Shown: positions 26,656-34,858 of the stretch, piece by piece | Layout: each line of letters opens with the position of its first letter | Numbering within the stretch: position 1 is the first letter of the stretch | From: Alcanivorax limicola | GTDB lineage: Bacteria > Pseudomonadota > Gammaproteobacteria > Pseudomonadales > Alcanivoracaceae | DNA length: 64,000 nucleotides | Direction: 5' to 3' | Assembly (NCBI RefSeq): GCF_019931215.1 | Contig: NZ_JAIOUB010000004.1 | Coordinates: forward strand, 124,001-188,000 | The notes under the pieces: model-generated | The model's input: the letters and a program-made list of their open reading frames with translations, nothing else | Databases searched by the model: none | Told to the model about the DNA's origin: nothing | Program-made: the position numbers and the translations under genes

Positions 26656-26883
26656 ATGGCCATAGTTCTGGATAACCTTACCGTACCGCAATTAAGAGAA
26701 GTGATTGCTGACGCCGAAGTATTGCTGCGCAAGCGCCGTGAGCAGCAGGCACGTGAACTGGAAGCCCAGACGCGGGCCCAGGCTCAAGCCCAGGCGCAGG
26801 CTGCTGCACCGCGCACCATTGATCGCTCGCGGCTGGGTGAAGGCCTGCGCCGGCAGAGCAAGGGCGACAGCCACGCAGGCTGA
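26656..26883 (+). CDS. Small protein resembling the H-NS N-terminal domain
   Basis: A 75-residue protein starting MAIVLDNLTVPQLREVIADA, then a charged helix (LLRKRREQQARELEAQTRAQ) with a Gln/Ala repeat and a short basic tail. The first 45 residues resemble the oligomerisation helix of H-NS/BpH3-type proteins, but the C-terminal DNA-binding motif of H-NS is absent. It could be a natural truncated H-NS-like protein that modulates another H-NS protein, or an unrelated coiled coil. Good open frame with its own upstream promoter candidate. Confidence 0.55.
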   Translation: MAIVLDNLTVPQLREVIADAEVLLRKRREQQARELEAQTRAQAQAQAQAAAPRTIDRSRLGEGLRRQSKGDSHAG

Positions 26884-26988
26884 TTCTCCGCCGGGATCGA
26901 TGTGCTGGCAGCCCCCCTGCCGCTCTCCTACAATGATTCGCAAGCTGGCCGCACCGGGCAGCAGGCAGCATTCATTGACGGAGCGCTT

Positions 26989-27330
26989 ATGGACACCCCG
27001 ATCACGCAACACACTGATGACTTTGCCACCTGCGGGCAGATTACCGCTGCGGATATCGCGCTGTTCGCCGAGCAGGGCTTCCGCACGTTGATCAATAATC
27101 GTCCGGATGGTGAGGGCGGCGCGGCGCAACCACTCAGTGAAGAGCTCGCCAGAGCGGCTGCCGAGGCTGGCATTGCGTTTGTGCATCTGCCGGTGGTGCC
27201 GGGCCAGATCACGGCCGAGCAGGCGTCTGCGATGCGCGACATACTTGCCGAGGCAGAAAAGCCGGTACTGGCGTTCTGCCGCTCCGGGGCACGCTCCACC
27301 AACCTGTGGCAATTGGCCGGCGGGCGCTGA
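26989..27330 (+). CDS. DUF442 / beta-lactamase-hydrolase-like protein phosphatase family
   Basis: A 113-residue tyrosine-phosphatase-fold protein: CGQITAADIALFAEQGFRTLINNRPDGEG, then VHLPVVPGQIT and the phosphate-loop CRSGARS (Cys-x5-Arg). This matches the TIGR01244/DUF442 family, whose members often accompany sulfide or thiosulfate oxidation genes; no such genes are adjacent here. ATG 26989 with GGAG 7 nt upstream is chosen over an upstream in-frame start. Confidence 0.82.
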   Translation: MDTPITQHTDDFATCGQITAADIALFAEQGFRTLINNRPDGEGGAAQPLSEELARAAAEAGIAFVHLPVVPGQITAEQASAMRDILAEAEKPVLAFCRSGARSTNLWQLAGGR

Positions 27331-27437
27331 GCCGGTGACGGCGACGCCCAATGGTGGCAGACTGCAATCATCACAAGCGCCTCGGGCCGTAGAATCAGGG
27401 GCCGCAGGGTAAGGACGCGCCCCACGGGAATTGCTGC

Positions 27438-29642
27438 ATGGGTTCTGACATCTCCGGAAAGCCCTCTGGTGCCACAGGCTGGGCCAGTAACCATGCCTGG
27501 ACCGTCACGGTCGTGGCGTTGCTGGTGTCAGTCATGGTGGTGGTGCTGGTCTGGCACCAGATGCACGAGCAGGGCCGTGAGCAGGCACGCCGCGAGTTCA
27601 ACTTGCTCAACAACAACACGGTCGCCGAACTCGAAAGCCGTATGAACGACTACAAGCAGGTGCTGCGTGCCGGCGCGGCCCTGCTCGAATCCCGAGACGA
27701 GACCAGCCGCGAAACCTGGCACCGGTTTATCGAGCGCCTGGCCCTGCCGGAGCACTACCCGGGCTTCCTCGGCGTAGGCGTCAGCCAGATCATCACCCCC
27801 GAGGCACTGGCCGACCACGAGGCCGCCGTGCGGGCCGAGGGCTTCCCGGATTATCAGATCCACCCCGTCGGGGATCGGGCGCGCTATACCAGCATCATCT
27901 ATCTGGAACCTTTCTCAGGCCGCAATCTGGCGGCCTTCGGCTACGACATGTATTCCGATCCCGTGCGCCGGGCAGCCATGGACCTGGCGGTCAGCAAGAA
28001 CGCGGCGGTGCTCTCCAACGCGGTGACGCTGTTGCAGGAACCCGATGCCGACATACAAAGCGGGGTACTGATGTATCTCCCCTCTTATCACCCGGATATG
28101 CCTCTCAGTTCGGTAAGTGAGCGTTGGCAAGCCTTGCGGGCGTTTGTTTACAGCCCCTTTCGCATGGACGACCTGATCACCGGCACACTGGGCGCCCTGG
28201 ATGAGCTGGTGCATTTCGAAATATATGATGGACTGGTGCTGACAGACTCGACGCGCATCTATCGGTCCTGGCAGGGCGACGAGACTTTGCAGCCGGATGC
28301 ATTGCAGGAAACACTGCTGCTGCCACTCCACGAGCAGATCTGGACCCTTCGCTTCTACAGCACCCCCGCCTTCTCCAGGGCATTTATCCAACCTCGAGAA
28401 TCTGTAACGCTGGTGATGGGCCTGATCCTCTCTTTGATGTTGGCCGCCATCATCTACACCCTGGCCACCCGGCGCCAGCGGGCAGAGATGCTGGCCGAGC
28501 AAATGACCCGCGACCTGCGCGATACCGAGCAGGCTTTGCGCCTGAACCAGGAGCGCCACCTGCTGGCCATGGACTCCTCGTCCATGGGCACCTGGAGCTG
28601 GAACCTCAGCACTCGGCTGATCACCTGGGACGTTCAGCTGGCGCCCCTGTTCGGGCTCAAATCCAGTGATTATTTCGATGGCACACCGGAGGCCTTCATG
28701 ATGCTGTTGCACCCGGGCGACCGTGACCGTGTGCGCCAGGAGCTCAACAGTGCAGCCGCGAACCGCCATGAATATGACACTGAGTATCGCGTGATCTGGC
28801 CGGACGGCACCTTGCGTTACGTCGCTTCCCGAGCGAGGGTCATGGAGAGCCCCGGCGGCAACGACCTGATGATGACCGGCACTTGCTGGGACGTCACCGA
28901 GAAGCGCCGGGCGCAGGTGATGAAGCAGGAGTTTGTTTCCACGATCAGCCATGAGCTGCGCACGCCTCTGACCGCCATTTCCGGTGCCATGGGGCTACTG
29001 CTAGGCGGCGCGCTCGGCTCGCTGCCGGACCCTGTGCAGAACCTGATTCGCATTGCCAATGAAAACAGCAAGCGCCTGCTGCATCTGATCAATGACCTGC
29101 TGGATTTCGAGAAGCTGGATGCGGGCAAGCTGGAATTCCATTTCGAAAATCAGGACGCCAGAGCGTTGCTGATCAATGCCCTGGAAGTGAATGAGTCCGT
29201 GGCAGCCCGCCACCAGGCCAGCCTGGTCTTGCGCTGGCACCCGGCCACCACGGTATGGATCAATGTGGACGCCATGCGCTTCCAGCAGATCATGGCCAAT
29301 CTGATCTCCAATGCCGCAAAATACTCGCCGCCGGAAGGGCTGATCACCATCAGCGCCGACGTCAGCGGCGGCCGCCTGATCATCGCTGTCGCCGACCAGG
29401 GCAAGGGCATCCCGGATGCGTTCCAGGGACGCGTATTCGAACGCTTCGCCCAGGCCGACAGCTCGGATACCCGCCGCGTCGGGGGCACTGGCCTGGGGTT
29501 GGCAATCTGCCGGGAACTGATCTCCCATATGGGCGGCAGCATCCGCTTTGACAGCACCGACCAGGGCACGACTTTTTATATCGACCTCCCGGTTGTGCTC
29601 CGCATCCAGGACAGCACCACGCTCGACGCCCAGCGACCGTAA
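27438..29642 (+). CDS. CHASE-domain membrane sensor histidine kinase
   Basis: A 734-residue hybrid-free kinase. A first membrane helix (TVTVVALLVSVMVVVLVW) precedes an extracytoplasmic CHASE domain (about residues 60-290; SRETWHRFIERLALPEHYPGFLGVGV), a second helix near residue 330, a PAS/PAC domain (about 375-480), a HisKA domain with TISHELRTPLTAISG (His near 504) and a HATPase domain (DQGKGIP; GGTGLGLAICRELISHMGG). CHASE domains sense small molecules outside the cytoplasm. No response regulator lies next to it, so its partner is elsewhere. Confidence 0.92.
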   Translation: MGSDISGKPSGATGWASNHAWTVTVVALLVSVMVVVLVWHQMHEQGREQARREFNLLNNNTVAELESRMNDYKQVLRAGAALLESRDETSRETWHRFIERLALPEHYPGFLGVGVSQIITPEALADHEAAVRAEGFPDYQIHPVGDRARYTSIIYLEPFSGRNLAAFGYDMYSDPVRRAAMDLAVSKNAAVLSNAVTLLQEPDADIQSGVLMYLPSYHPDMPLSSVSERWQALRAFVYSPFRMDDLITGTLGALDELVHFEIYDGLVLTDSTRIYRSWQGDETLQPDALQETLLLPLHEQIWTLRFYSTPAFSRAFIQPRESVTLVMGLILSLMLAAIIYTLATRRQRAEMLAEQMTRDLRDTEQALRLNQERHLLAMDSSSMGTWSWNLSTRLITWDVQLAPLFGLKSSDYFDGTPEAFMMLLHPGDRDRVRQELNSAAANRHEYDTEYRVIWPDGTLRYVASRARVMESPGGNDLMMTGTCWDVTEKRRAQVMKQEFVSTISHELRTPLTAISGAMGLLLGGALGSLPDPVQNLIRIANENSKRLLHLINDLLDFEKLDAGKLEFHFENQDARALLINALEVNESVAARHQASLVLRWHPATTVWINVDAMRFQQIMANLISNAAKYSPPEGLITISADVSGGRLIIAVADQGKGIPDAFQGRVFERFAQADSSDTRRVGGTGLGLAICRELISHMGGSIRFDSTDQGTTFYIDLPVVLRIQDSTTLDAQRP

Positions 29643-29674
29643 TCCGTACATCCCTCACGACGGAGGCAAACCCC

Positions 29675-30583
29675 ATGCAGGCCCTGCGCACCCCCGATGC
29701 ATGCTTTGAAAATCTGCCCGGCTACGACTTTGCGCCACATTACCTGACCGTGGATGACACGGAGGGCGGCGAGCTGCGCCTGCATTATCTGGACGAAGGC
29801 CCCCGTGACGGTGCCGTTGTGTTGATGCTGCACGGCGAGCCGTCCTGGTCGTTCCTGTATCGGAAGATGATCCCCATCGTCGCCGCTGCGGGCTATCGTG
29901 TGATCGCCCCGGACCTGATCGGTTTCGGGCGCTCGGATAAACCCACGCGCCGCGAGGATTACACCTACCAGCGGCATGTGGACTGGATCCGCGCCCTAAT
30001 CACCGGGCTGGCACTGGAAGACATCACTCTGGTGTGCCAGGACTGGGGCGGCCTGATCGGCCTGCGCCTGGTGGGCGAGCACCCGGAGCGTTTTGCCCGG
30101 GTGGTGGCGGCCAACACCATGCTGCCCACCGGCGATCACCATCCCGGCGAGGCCTTCCTGAAATGGCAGCAGTTTTCCCAGAGCGTGCCGGTGTTTGCCA
30201 CCGGCAATATCATTCAGGGCGCCACCGCCACTGCGCTGTCTGCCGAAGTGATTGCCGGATACGATGCGCCCTTCCCCGATGAAAGCTACAAGGAGGGCGC
30301 CCGCCAGTTTCCGACGCTGGTGCCCACCAGCCCGGAGGATCCCGCCTCAGCCGCCAACCGCGCCGCCTGGGAGGTGCTCAAGCGTTTCGACAAGCCGTTC
30401 CTCACTGCCTTCAGCGACAAGGATCCGATTACCGCTGCGGCCGCACCGGTGCTGCGCAAGCTGATTCCGGGCTGCGCCGGGCAGCCACACACCACCATCG
30501 AGAACGGCGGGCACTTCCTGCAAGAAGACCAGGGCGAAGCACTCGCGAACGTCGTCGTCGATTTCATCGCCGGGACAGCATGA
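29675..30583 (+). CDS. Haloalkane dehalogenase (HLD-I type)
   Basis: A 302-residue alpha/beta hydrolase that hydrolyses carbon-halogen bonds in haloalkanes to alcohols. The nucleophile Asp123 sits in CQDWGG, whose Trp is a halide-stabilising residue; a second Trp is in FLKWQQF; the catalytic His280 is in GGHFLQED and the acid in SDKDP (Asp248 or Asp250). The HGEP oxyanion motif is present. The pattern and order match DhlA/DhmA-like enzymes. Its stop overlaps the start of the RNase J-like gene (ATGA). Confidence 0.88.
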   Translation: MQALRTPDACFENLPGYDFAPHYLTVDDTEGGELRLHYLDEGPRDGAVVLMLHGEPSWSFLYRKMIPIVAAAGYRVIAPDLIGFGRSDKPTRREDYTYQRHVDWIRALITGLALEDITLVCQDWGGLIGLRLVGEHPERFARVVAANTMLPTGDHHPGEAFLKWQQFSQSVPVFATGNIIQGATATALSAEVIAGYDAPFPDESYKEGARQFPTLVPTSPEDPASAANRAAWEVLKRFDKPFLTAFSDKDPITAAAAPVLRKLIPGCAGQPHTTIENGGHFLQEDQGEALANVVVDFIAGTA

Positions 30584-31953
30584 CGCCCGAACAGGACGAC
30601 CTCTGGTTCCTGCCGCTGGGCGGTTGTGGCGAAATCGGCATGAACCTCAATCTGTACGGCCATGATCATCAGTGGCTGATGGTGGATTGCGGTGTCACCT
30701 TCTCCCGCACCGGGCAACCGGATCATTTCGGTGCCGACGTGCAGATGGCGGACCCGGCGTTTATCAGCGAGCGCCGGGAGCAACTGGCCGGTCTGGTACT
30801 GACCCATGCCCACGAGGATCATATCGGCGCCGTCGCCTGGCTCTGGGACCGGCTGCGCTGCCCCGTTTACGCCACCCGCTTCGCGGCAGAAGTGCTGCGC
30901 CGCAAACTGGCAGAAACCGGGCTCAGTGGTCAGGTGCCGATTATCGAAATTGCCGCCGGCACCACCCATCAGGTGGGGGTGTTCACGCTCACCTGGCTGG
31001 ACCTGACCCACTCCATCCCGGAACCCAATGCGCTGATGATCCGCACCGCCGCCGGCAACATCTTCCACACCGGCGACTGGAAACTGGATGCCGCGCCGGT
31101 GATCGGCGCCGGGTTTTCAGAGCAGGCGTTCAGGCAGCTTGGCGATGAAGGCGTGGATGCGATGATCTGCGACTCCACCAATGCGCTGGTGACCGGCCAC
31201 TCGGGTTCCGAAGGCAGCCTGTATCGCGGGCTGCTGGCGGCCATCGCTGATGCACCGGGGCGCGTGGTGGTGGCCTGCTTCGGCAGCAACATTGCCCGGC
31301 TGCATACGTTGGCAACCATCGCCACCGAATCCCGACGCTACATGGGCCTGCTGGGCCGTTCGCTGGTGAACATGGTATCCGCCGCTCGCGCCACCGGTGT
31401 CTGGGAAAATGACACCGTGCCAATCCAGCCTGCGCATCTGGGCTATCTGCCGCCGGAGGAAGTGCTGGCGGTCGCCACCGGCAGCCAGGGGGAGCCACGC
31501 ACCGCGCTGCACCGGCTGGCCGTGGATGCACATCCGGACCTGACGCTGGCCCCGGGGGATCGGGTGATTTTCAGCTCACGCGTCATTCCCGGTAACGAGG
31601 AGGCGGTCGCCAGCCTGATCACCCGGCTACAGCAGCGAGGCATTGATGTCGTGACGGCCGAGGACAGCCCCCGGCCGATCCACGCTTCCGGCCACCCCGC
31701 CAGCGAGGAGCTGCAAGCCATGTATCAGTGGGTGCGGCCCAGGCTGGCCGTGCCGGTGCATGGCGAGCCAGCGCACATGCAGGCCAATGCACAGATCGCC
31801 CGGGCGAGCGGCGTGCCACGGCAGCTGACGGGCCGCAACGGCGACCTGTTCATGATCGCGCCGGTCGCCGGCATTCGCCGCAACGCGGTCAGCACCGGCC
31901 GGTTGGGCGTCGTGCAGGGCCAGTTGAAACCGCTGGATAGACTGCCGCTATGA
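30580..31953 (+). CDS. Ribonuclease J-like metallo-beta-lactamase protein
   Basis: A 457-residue RNase J/beta-CASP family protein: LPLGGCGEIGMNLNLY at the start, the metal motif THAHEDHIGA (near residue 76), HTGDWKLD, the beta-CASP part with CDSTNAL and ACFGSNIARL, then SSRVIPGNE and VHGEPAHM. Bacterial RNase J enzymes process and degrade RNA. It is shorter than Firmicute RNase J (about 550) and lacks the C-terminal domain. Translationally coupled to the dehalogenase gene. Whether it is an RNase or has another phosphodiesterase role is not shown. Confidence 0.85.
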   Translation: MTPEQDDLWFLPLGGCGEIGMNLNLYGHDHQWLMVDCGVTFSRTGQPDHFGADVQMADPAFISERREQLAGLVLTHAHEDHIGAVAWLWDRLRCPVYATRFAAEVLRRKLAETGLSGQVPIIEIAAGTTHQVGVFTLTWLDLTHSIPEPNALMIRTAAGNIFHTGDWKLDAAPVIGAGFSEQAFRQLGDEGVDAMICDSTNALVTGHSGSEGSLYRGLLAAIADAPGRVVVACFGSNIARLHTLATIATESRRYMGLLGRSLVNMVSAARATGVWENDTVPIQPAHLGYLPPEEVLAVATGSQGEPRTALHRLAVDAHPDLTLAPGDRVIFSSRVIPGNEEAVASLITRLQQRGIDVVTAEDSPRPIHASGHPASEELQAMYQWVRPRLAVPVHGEPAHMQANAQIARASGVPRQLTGRNGDLFMIAPVAGIRRNAVSTGRLGVVQGQLKPLDRLPL

Positions 31954-31973
31954 CATTCATGCGGCACACAGAC

Positions 31974-32003
31974 ATGACACTGTCATCAGAATCGGGTTAC
32001 TCT
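31974..32003 (+). promoter_or_regulatory. Candidate promoter and operator of the DAHP synthase leader
   Basis: ATGACA (31974-31979) and TACTCT (31998-32003) are spaced by 18 bp, which would start transcription about 20 nt before the leader peptide. The -35 overlaps a 13-bp palindrome ATGACACTGTCAT (31974-31986). Assignment is inference. Confidence 0.4.
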
Positions 32004-32029
32004 TCTTTTCATTACTCGAGGACATTTTC

Positions 32030-32146
32030 ATGCAACGCCTGACGGTACTCCGAAACGCATTACACCCACGCAGCCGCCACACCTCGGCCACGTCAGCGTG
32101 CGCGTTCCGTTTTTATGGCTATTGGTTCAGCCACCGGCGCGCCTGA
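32030..32146 (+). CDS. Aromatic-rich leader peptide of the DAHP synthase attenuator
   Basis: A 38-residue open frame with a good ribosome-binding site (GAGGAC, 7 nt upstream). Residues 26-33 are FRFYGYWF: three Phe, two Tyr and one Trp in eight codons (32105-32128). Basic residues fill the rest and no protein family is evident. It ends 50 nt before a terminator that precedes the DAHP synthase gene. This is the layout of a translation-sensing attenuator: ribosomes would stall here when any charged aromatic tRNA is short. Confidence 0.82.
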   Translation: MQRLTVLRNALHPRSRHTSATSACAFRFYGYWFSHRRA

Positions 32147-32229
32147 CACCCCCGCAGGCGCCCCGGTAAACAGGGACGCCTGACCGAACATCCAAGAACC
32201 CCCGGTCGGTCCGTCCCCCGGGGGTTTTT
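32132..32229 (+). promoter_or_regulatory. Transcription attenuator with alternative hairpins
   Basis: The terminator is CCCCCGG (32199-32205) pairing with CCGGGGG (32218-32224), followed by a T-run. A competing structure pairs GGGACG (32173-32178) with CGTCCC (32212-32217) and GACCGA (32182-32187) with TCGGTC (32206-32211). An earlier hairpin pairs GCGCCTG, which overlaps the leader stop codon, with CAGGCGC about 9 nt later, giving the usual 1-2-3-4 arrangement. Pairings were read by eye. Confidence 0.75.
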
Positions 32230-32292
32230 ATTGCCCGGCTGTCACCGGGCTGGAGCACCAACGGTAAGCAATAACAGGAAAGGATAGTGACC

Positions 32293-33393
32293 ATGAGCGC
32301 TTCCCTGCACTCAGCAACATCACACTCGACATCACACGCAACATCACACACAACAACATCAGCAGCACACGGCATCCGTCACAGCCTGCGCCTGCCCAGC
32401 ATCGCCGAGCTACGCGCCCGGCTGCCACTGTCACCGGCACTGAGCCAGCAGATCCAGCGGCACCGCGATGCCGTGCGCGCCGTGCTGCGCGGTGAAGATA
32501 CACGCCTGCTGGTCATCGCCGGGCCCTGCTCGCTGCACGACCCCGCCGCCGCACTGGATTACGGCGCGCGCCTGGCGGCACTGGCGGACGAACTCCGTGA
32601 TTCGCTGCTGATCGTCATGCGAGCCTACATCGAAAAGCCGCGCACCACCGTGGGCTGGAAAGGCCTGATCTACGATCCGCATCTGGACGGTAGCCACGAC
32701 ATGATCGCCGGGCTGGACGTGTCCCGGCGCCTGTTACGGGATCTCGCCGGGCTGGGCCTGCCACTGGCGACCGAGTTGCTGCACCCGATGGCCGCCGGCT
32801 ATGTCGACGACCTGCTCAGCTGGGCTGCCATCGGTGCCCGCACCACCGAATCCCAGGTGCACCGGGAAATGGTCAGCGCCCTGAATCTGCCGGTGGGTTT
32901 CAAGAACAGCACCGATGGGTCGGTGAGTGTGGCCGTGGATGCCATGGGCGCGGCGGCACACGGCCATCGGCATTTCGGCGTCGATGCCCAAGGGCATCCG
33001 GCCATGCTGGAGGCGGCGGGCAATCCTGATACGCATTTGGTGCTGCGCGGCGGCAACGACGGTCCCAACTACGATGCCGCCAGCCTGGCCCGGGCGCAGG
33101 CCGCGCTGGCACAGGCCGGCGTCAACCCGCGCTTGCTGGTGGATTGCAGTCACGCCAACAGCGGCAAGAATCCCGACAATCAACCGGCGGTGCTGCGCGC
33201 GCTGCTGGCCCAGCGCCGCGCCGGGCAGCAGGCGATTGCCGGCGTGATGCTCGAGAGCCATCTGCAACATGGCCGGCAGTCCGCCGACCCATCCAGCCAG
33301 GGGAATCTCGTCTACGGCATGTCGATCACGGATGGCTGCCTCGGCTGGGACAGCACAGCAGCTTTGCTGCGGGAGATCAGTACGCAAGTGTGA
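32293..33393 (+). CDS. 3-deoxy-7-phosphoheptulonate synthase (class I DAHP synthase)
   Basis: A 366-residue AroFGH-type enzyme that condenses phosphoenolpyruvate and erythrose-4-phosphate, the first step of the shikimate pathway. Signatures are LLVIAGPCSLHD, MRAYIEKPRTTVGWKGL, the long SWAAIGARTTESQVHREM block, GFKNSTDG, LRGG and VDCSHANSGK. It is controlled by the upstream attenuator. The first 26 residues (Ser/His/Thr-rich) are created largely by three 12-bp repeats and are not a family feature. Which of the Phe-, Tyr- or Trp-sensitive isozymes it is cannot be decided here. Confidence 0.94.
   Translation: MSASLHSATSHSTSHATSHTTTSAAHGIRHSLRLPSIAELRARLPLSPALSQQIQRHRDAVRAVLRGEDTRLLVIAGPCSLHDPAAALDYGARLAALADELRDSLLIVMRAYIEKPRTTVGWKGLIYDPHLDGSHDMIAGLDVSRRLLRDLAGLGLPLATELLHPMAAGYVDDLLSWAAIGARTTESQVHREMVSALNLPVGFKNSTDGSVSVAVDAMGAAAHGHRHFGVDAQGHPAMLEAAGNPDTHLVLRGGNDGPNYDAASLARAQAALAQAGVNPRLLVDCSHANSGKNPDNQPAVLRALLAQRRAGQQAIAGVMLESHLQHGRQSADPSSQGNLVYGMSITDGCLGWDSTAALLREISTQV
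32317..32352 (+). repeat. In-frame 12-bp repeat at the DAHP synthase N-terminus
   Basis: ACATCACACTCG, ACATCACACGCA and ACATCACACACA follow each other at 32317, 32329 and 32341, encoding repeats of Thr-Ser-His-x. Confidence 0.9.
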
Positions 33394-33491
33394 ACATGCG
33401 CCGCCAGCTTGTGACCTGCGGGGGTGTCTCGGACGCCCCGGTGCAGTAAAGTCTTGAGCAGCCTTCACACATACGGACATACGGAGCCATG

Positions 33492-33875
33492 ATGAAACTG
33501 CTGCCCCTTGCCTTGCTTGCACTGCTTACGCTGGTTGTCAGCGCCTGTGTCACGGTCGTGGATGAGCCAGCGACTGCCCCGGCCACATCCCCCGCGACGC
33601 CAGAGCCCACCCTGGCCGTGCCGCCGCAGGTGCGGGAGAACCCGGTGAACTATCCGCCGCAAGCTGATGGCGAACGGGGCACCGCGATGGTGCAGGTGAT
33701 GGTGCTTGCCAGCGGCCGCACCGGCGATAGCGTCCTGGTGCAGTCGGCCGGATCTGAGATCCTTGATCGGGCAGCGCTCGACAGCGTGCGCCAGTGGCGC
33801 TTCGCCCCGGCCCGGGATACCGAAGGCCAGCCGATGGACATGGCGACGGTGGTGTCCGTGGTGTTGCGGCCCTGA
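33492..33875 (+). CDS. TonB C-terminal-domain lipoprotein
   Basis: A 127-residue protein with a signal peptide and lipobox VVSAC (Cys near residue 19), a Thr/Pro/Ala linker and a TonB C-terminal domain (NYPPQADGERGTAMVQVMVLASGRTGDSVLVQSAG, then LDRAALDSVRQWRFAPA). Classical TonB is anchored by a membrane helix; this version is predicted to be lipid-anchored in the envelope, so it probably does not transduce ExbBD energy in the normal way. ATG 33489 directly upstream is an alternative start. Monocistronic. Confidence 0.8.
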   Translation: MKLLPLALLALLTLVVSACVTVVDEPATAPATSPATPEPTLAVPPQVRENPVNYPPQADGERGTAMVQVMVLASGRTGDSVLVQSAGSEILDRAALDSVRQWRFAPARDTEGQPMDMATVVSVVLRP

Positions 33876-33899
33876 TGCGGCCCTGATCCGGAAAGACAG

Positions 33900-34703
33900 C
33901 TACTTTTCCAGCTTCTTTTTCAGTCGCCAGTCCATCAACCGGAACAGCGGCTGGGTGTAGCGCGTCGCCGGCCCCGGCAGCGCCGCCAGCACCACGCTGC
34001 CGACATTGCCCAACGGGCGAGCGATGCGCGCCGGCTTTTCGCGGACGGCTTTCACCAGCCAGTCCGCTGCCGCATCGGTATCCATCATGCGCATGTGCTT
34101 GTAGATCCGCGTCTTGTTCGACATCGGTGTGCGCACCATGGGGAAATGCACCACCGTCACATCAATGCCCTTGTGGCCCAGCTCCGCCTGCAAAGAGCGC
34201 GAGAAGGATTCCAGCGCTGACTTGCTGGCCAGATAGGCGGAGAACAGCGGGATCGGCACCTGGGTCGACATGGTGGAGATATTCACCACCTGCCCCCGAC
34301 CCTGCTCCAGCATGCGCGGCAACAGCTTCAGGGTGAGCCCGACGGCGCCCAGGTAATTGATCTGGATGGTCCGCTGATAATCGTGCAGCCGGTCCAGTGC
34401 TTCCTCGATCGGCCGCCGGATGGAGCGTGCTGCGTTGTTGATCAGCACATCCACCCGGGCATGCTCCGCCAGAATCGCCGCAGCACATTCATTCAGTTGC
34501 GCTTCATCGGTGAGATCGGCGGGATAAATCCAGACCTTGCCACCGGCGGCGTCGATCTCGGCCTTCACGGCGCTGAGCTGCTCGCCATCGCGTGCTACCA
34601 GGCACAGTCGCGCCCCCGCGCGGGCCATCTTCTTCGCCGCCACCGCGCCGATACCGCTGGATGACCCCGTCAGTACAATCGTCTTGCCCCGCAGATGCGT
34701 CAT
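33900..34703 (-). CDS. Short-chain dehydrogenase/reductase
   Basis: A 267-residue SDR with the NAD(P) motif TGSSSGIGAVAAKKMARAGA, the NNAA motif, the active-site Ser (VNISTMSTQVPIPLFSAYLASKSAL) with Tyr-x3-Lys (YLASK), and a C-terminal membrane-proximal basic segment (ATRYTQPLFRLMDWRLKKKLEK). It most likely reduces or oxidises a lipid-like ketone or alcohol. Single gene, divergent from the FAN1-like gene. Confidence 0.88.
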   Translation of the reverse strand: MTHLRGKTIVLTGSSSGIGAVAAKKMARAGARLCLVARDGEQLSAVKAEIDAAGGKVWIYPADLTDEAQLNECAAAILAEHARVDVLINNAARSIRRPIEEALDRLHDYQRTIQINYLGAVGLTLKLLPRMLEQGRGQVVNISTMSTQVPIPLFSAYLASKSALESFSRSLQAELGHKGIDVTVVHFPMVRTPMSNKTRIYKHMRMMDTDAAADWLVKAVREKPARIARPLGNVGSVVLAALPGPATRYTQPLFRLMDWRLKKKLEK

Positions 34704-34858
34704 GGATGCGCTCCGTCCTGCTCGTTATCGTGTTTTCACTGTCATGGCGATCTTACAGTGCCGCAGCCTGCCCGCCCGGGCTCCCCCTGTCTTGACCTTT
34801 CGCGTCGGCCGGACGCATCACGCTTGGTCTGGGAGGCCGAGCCGGATAACATGGCCAT

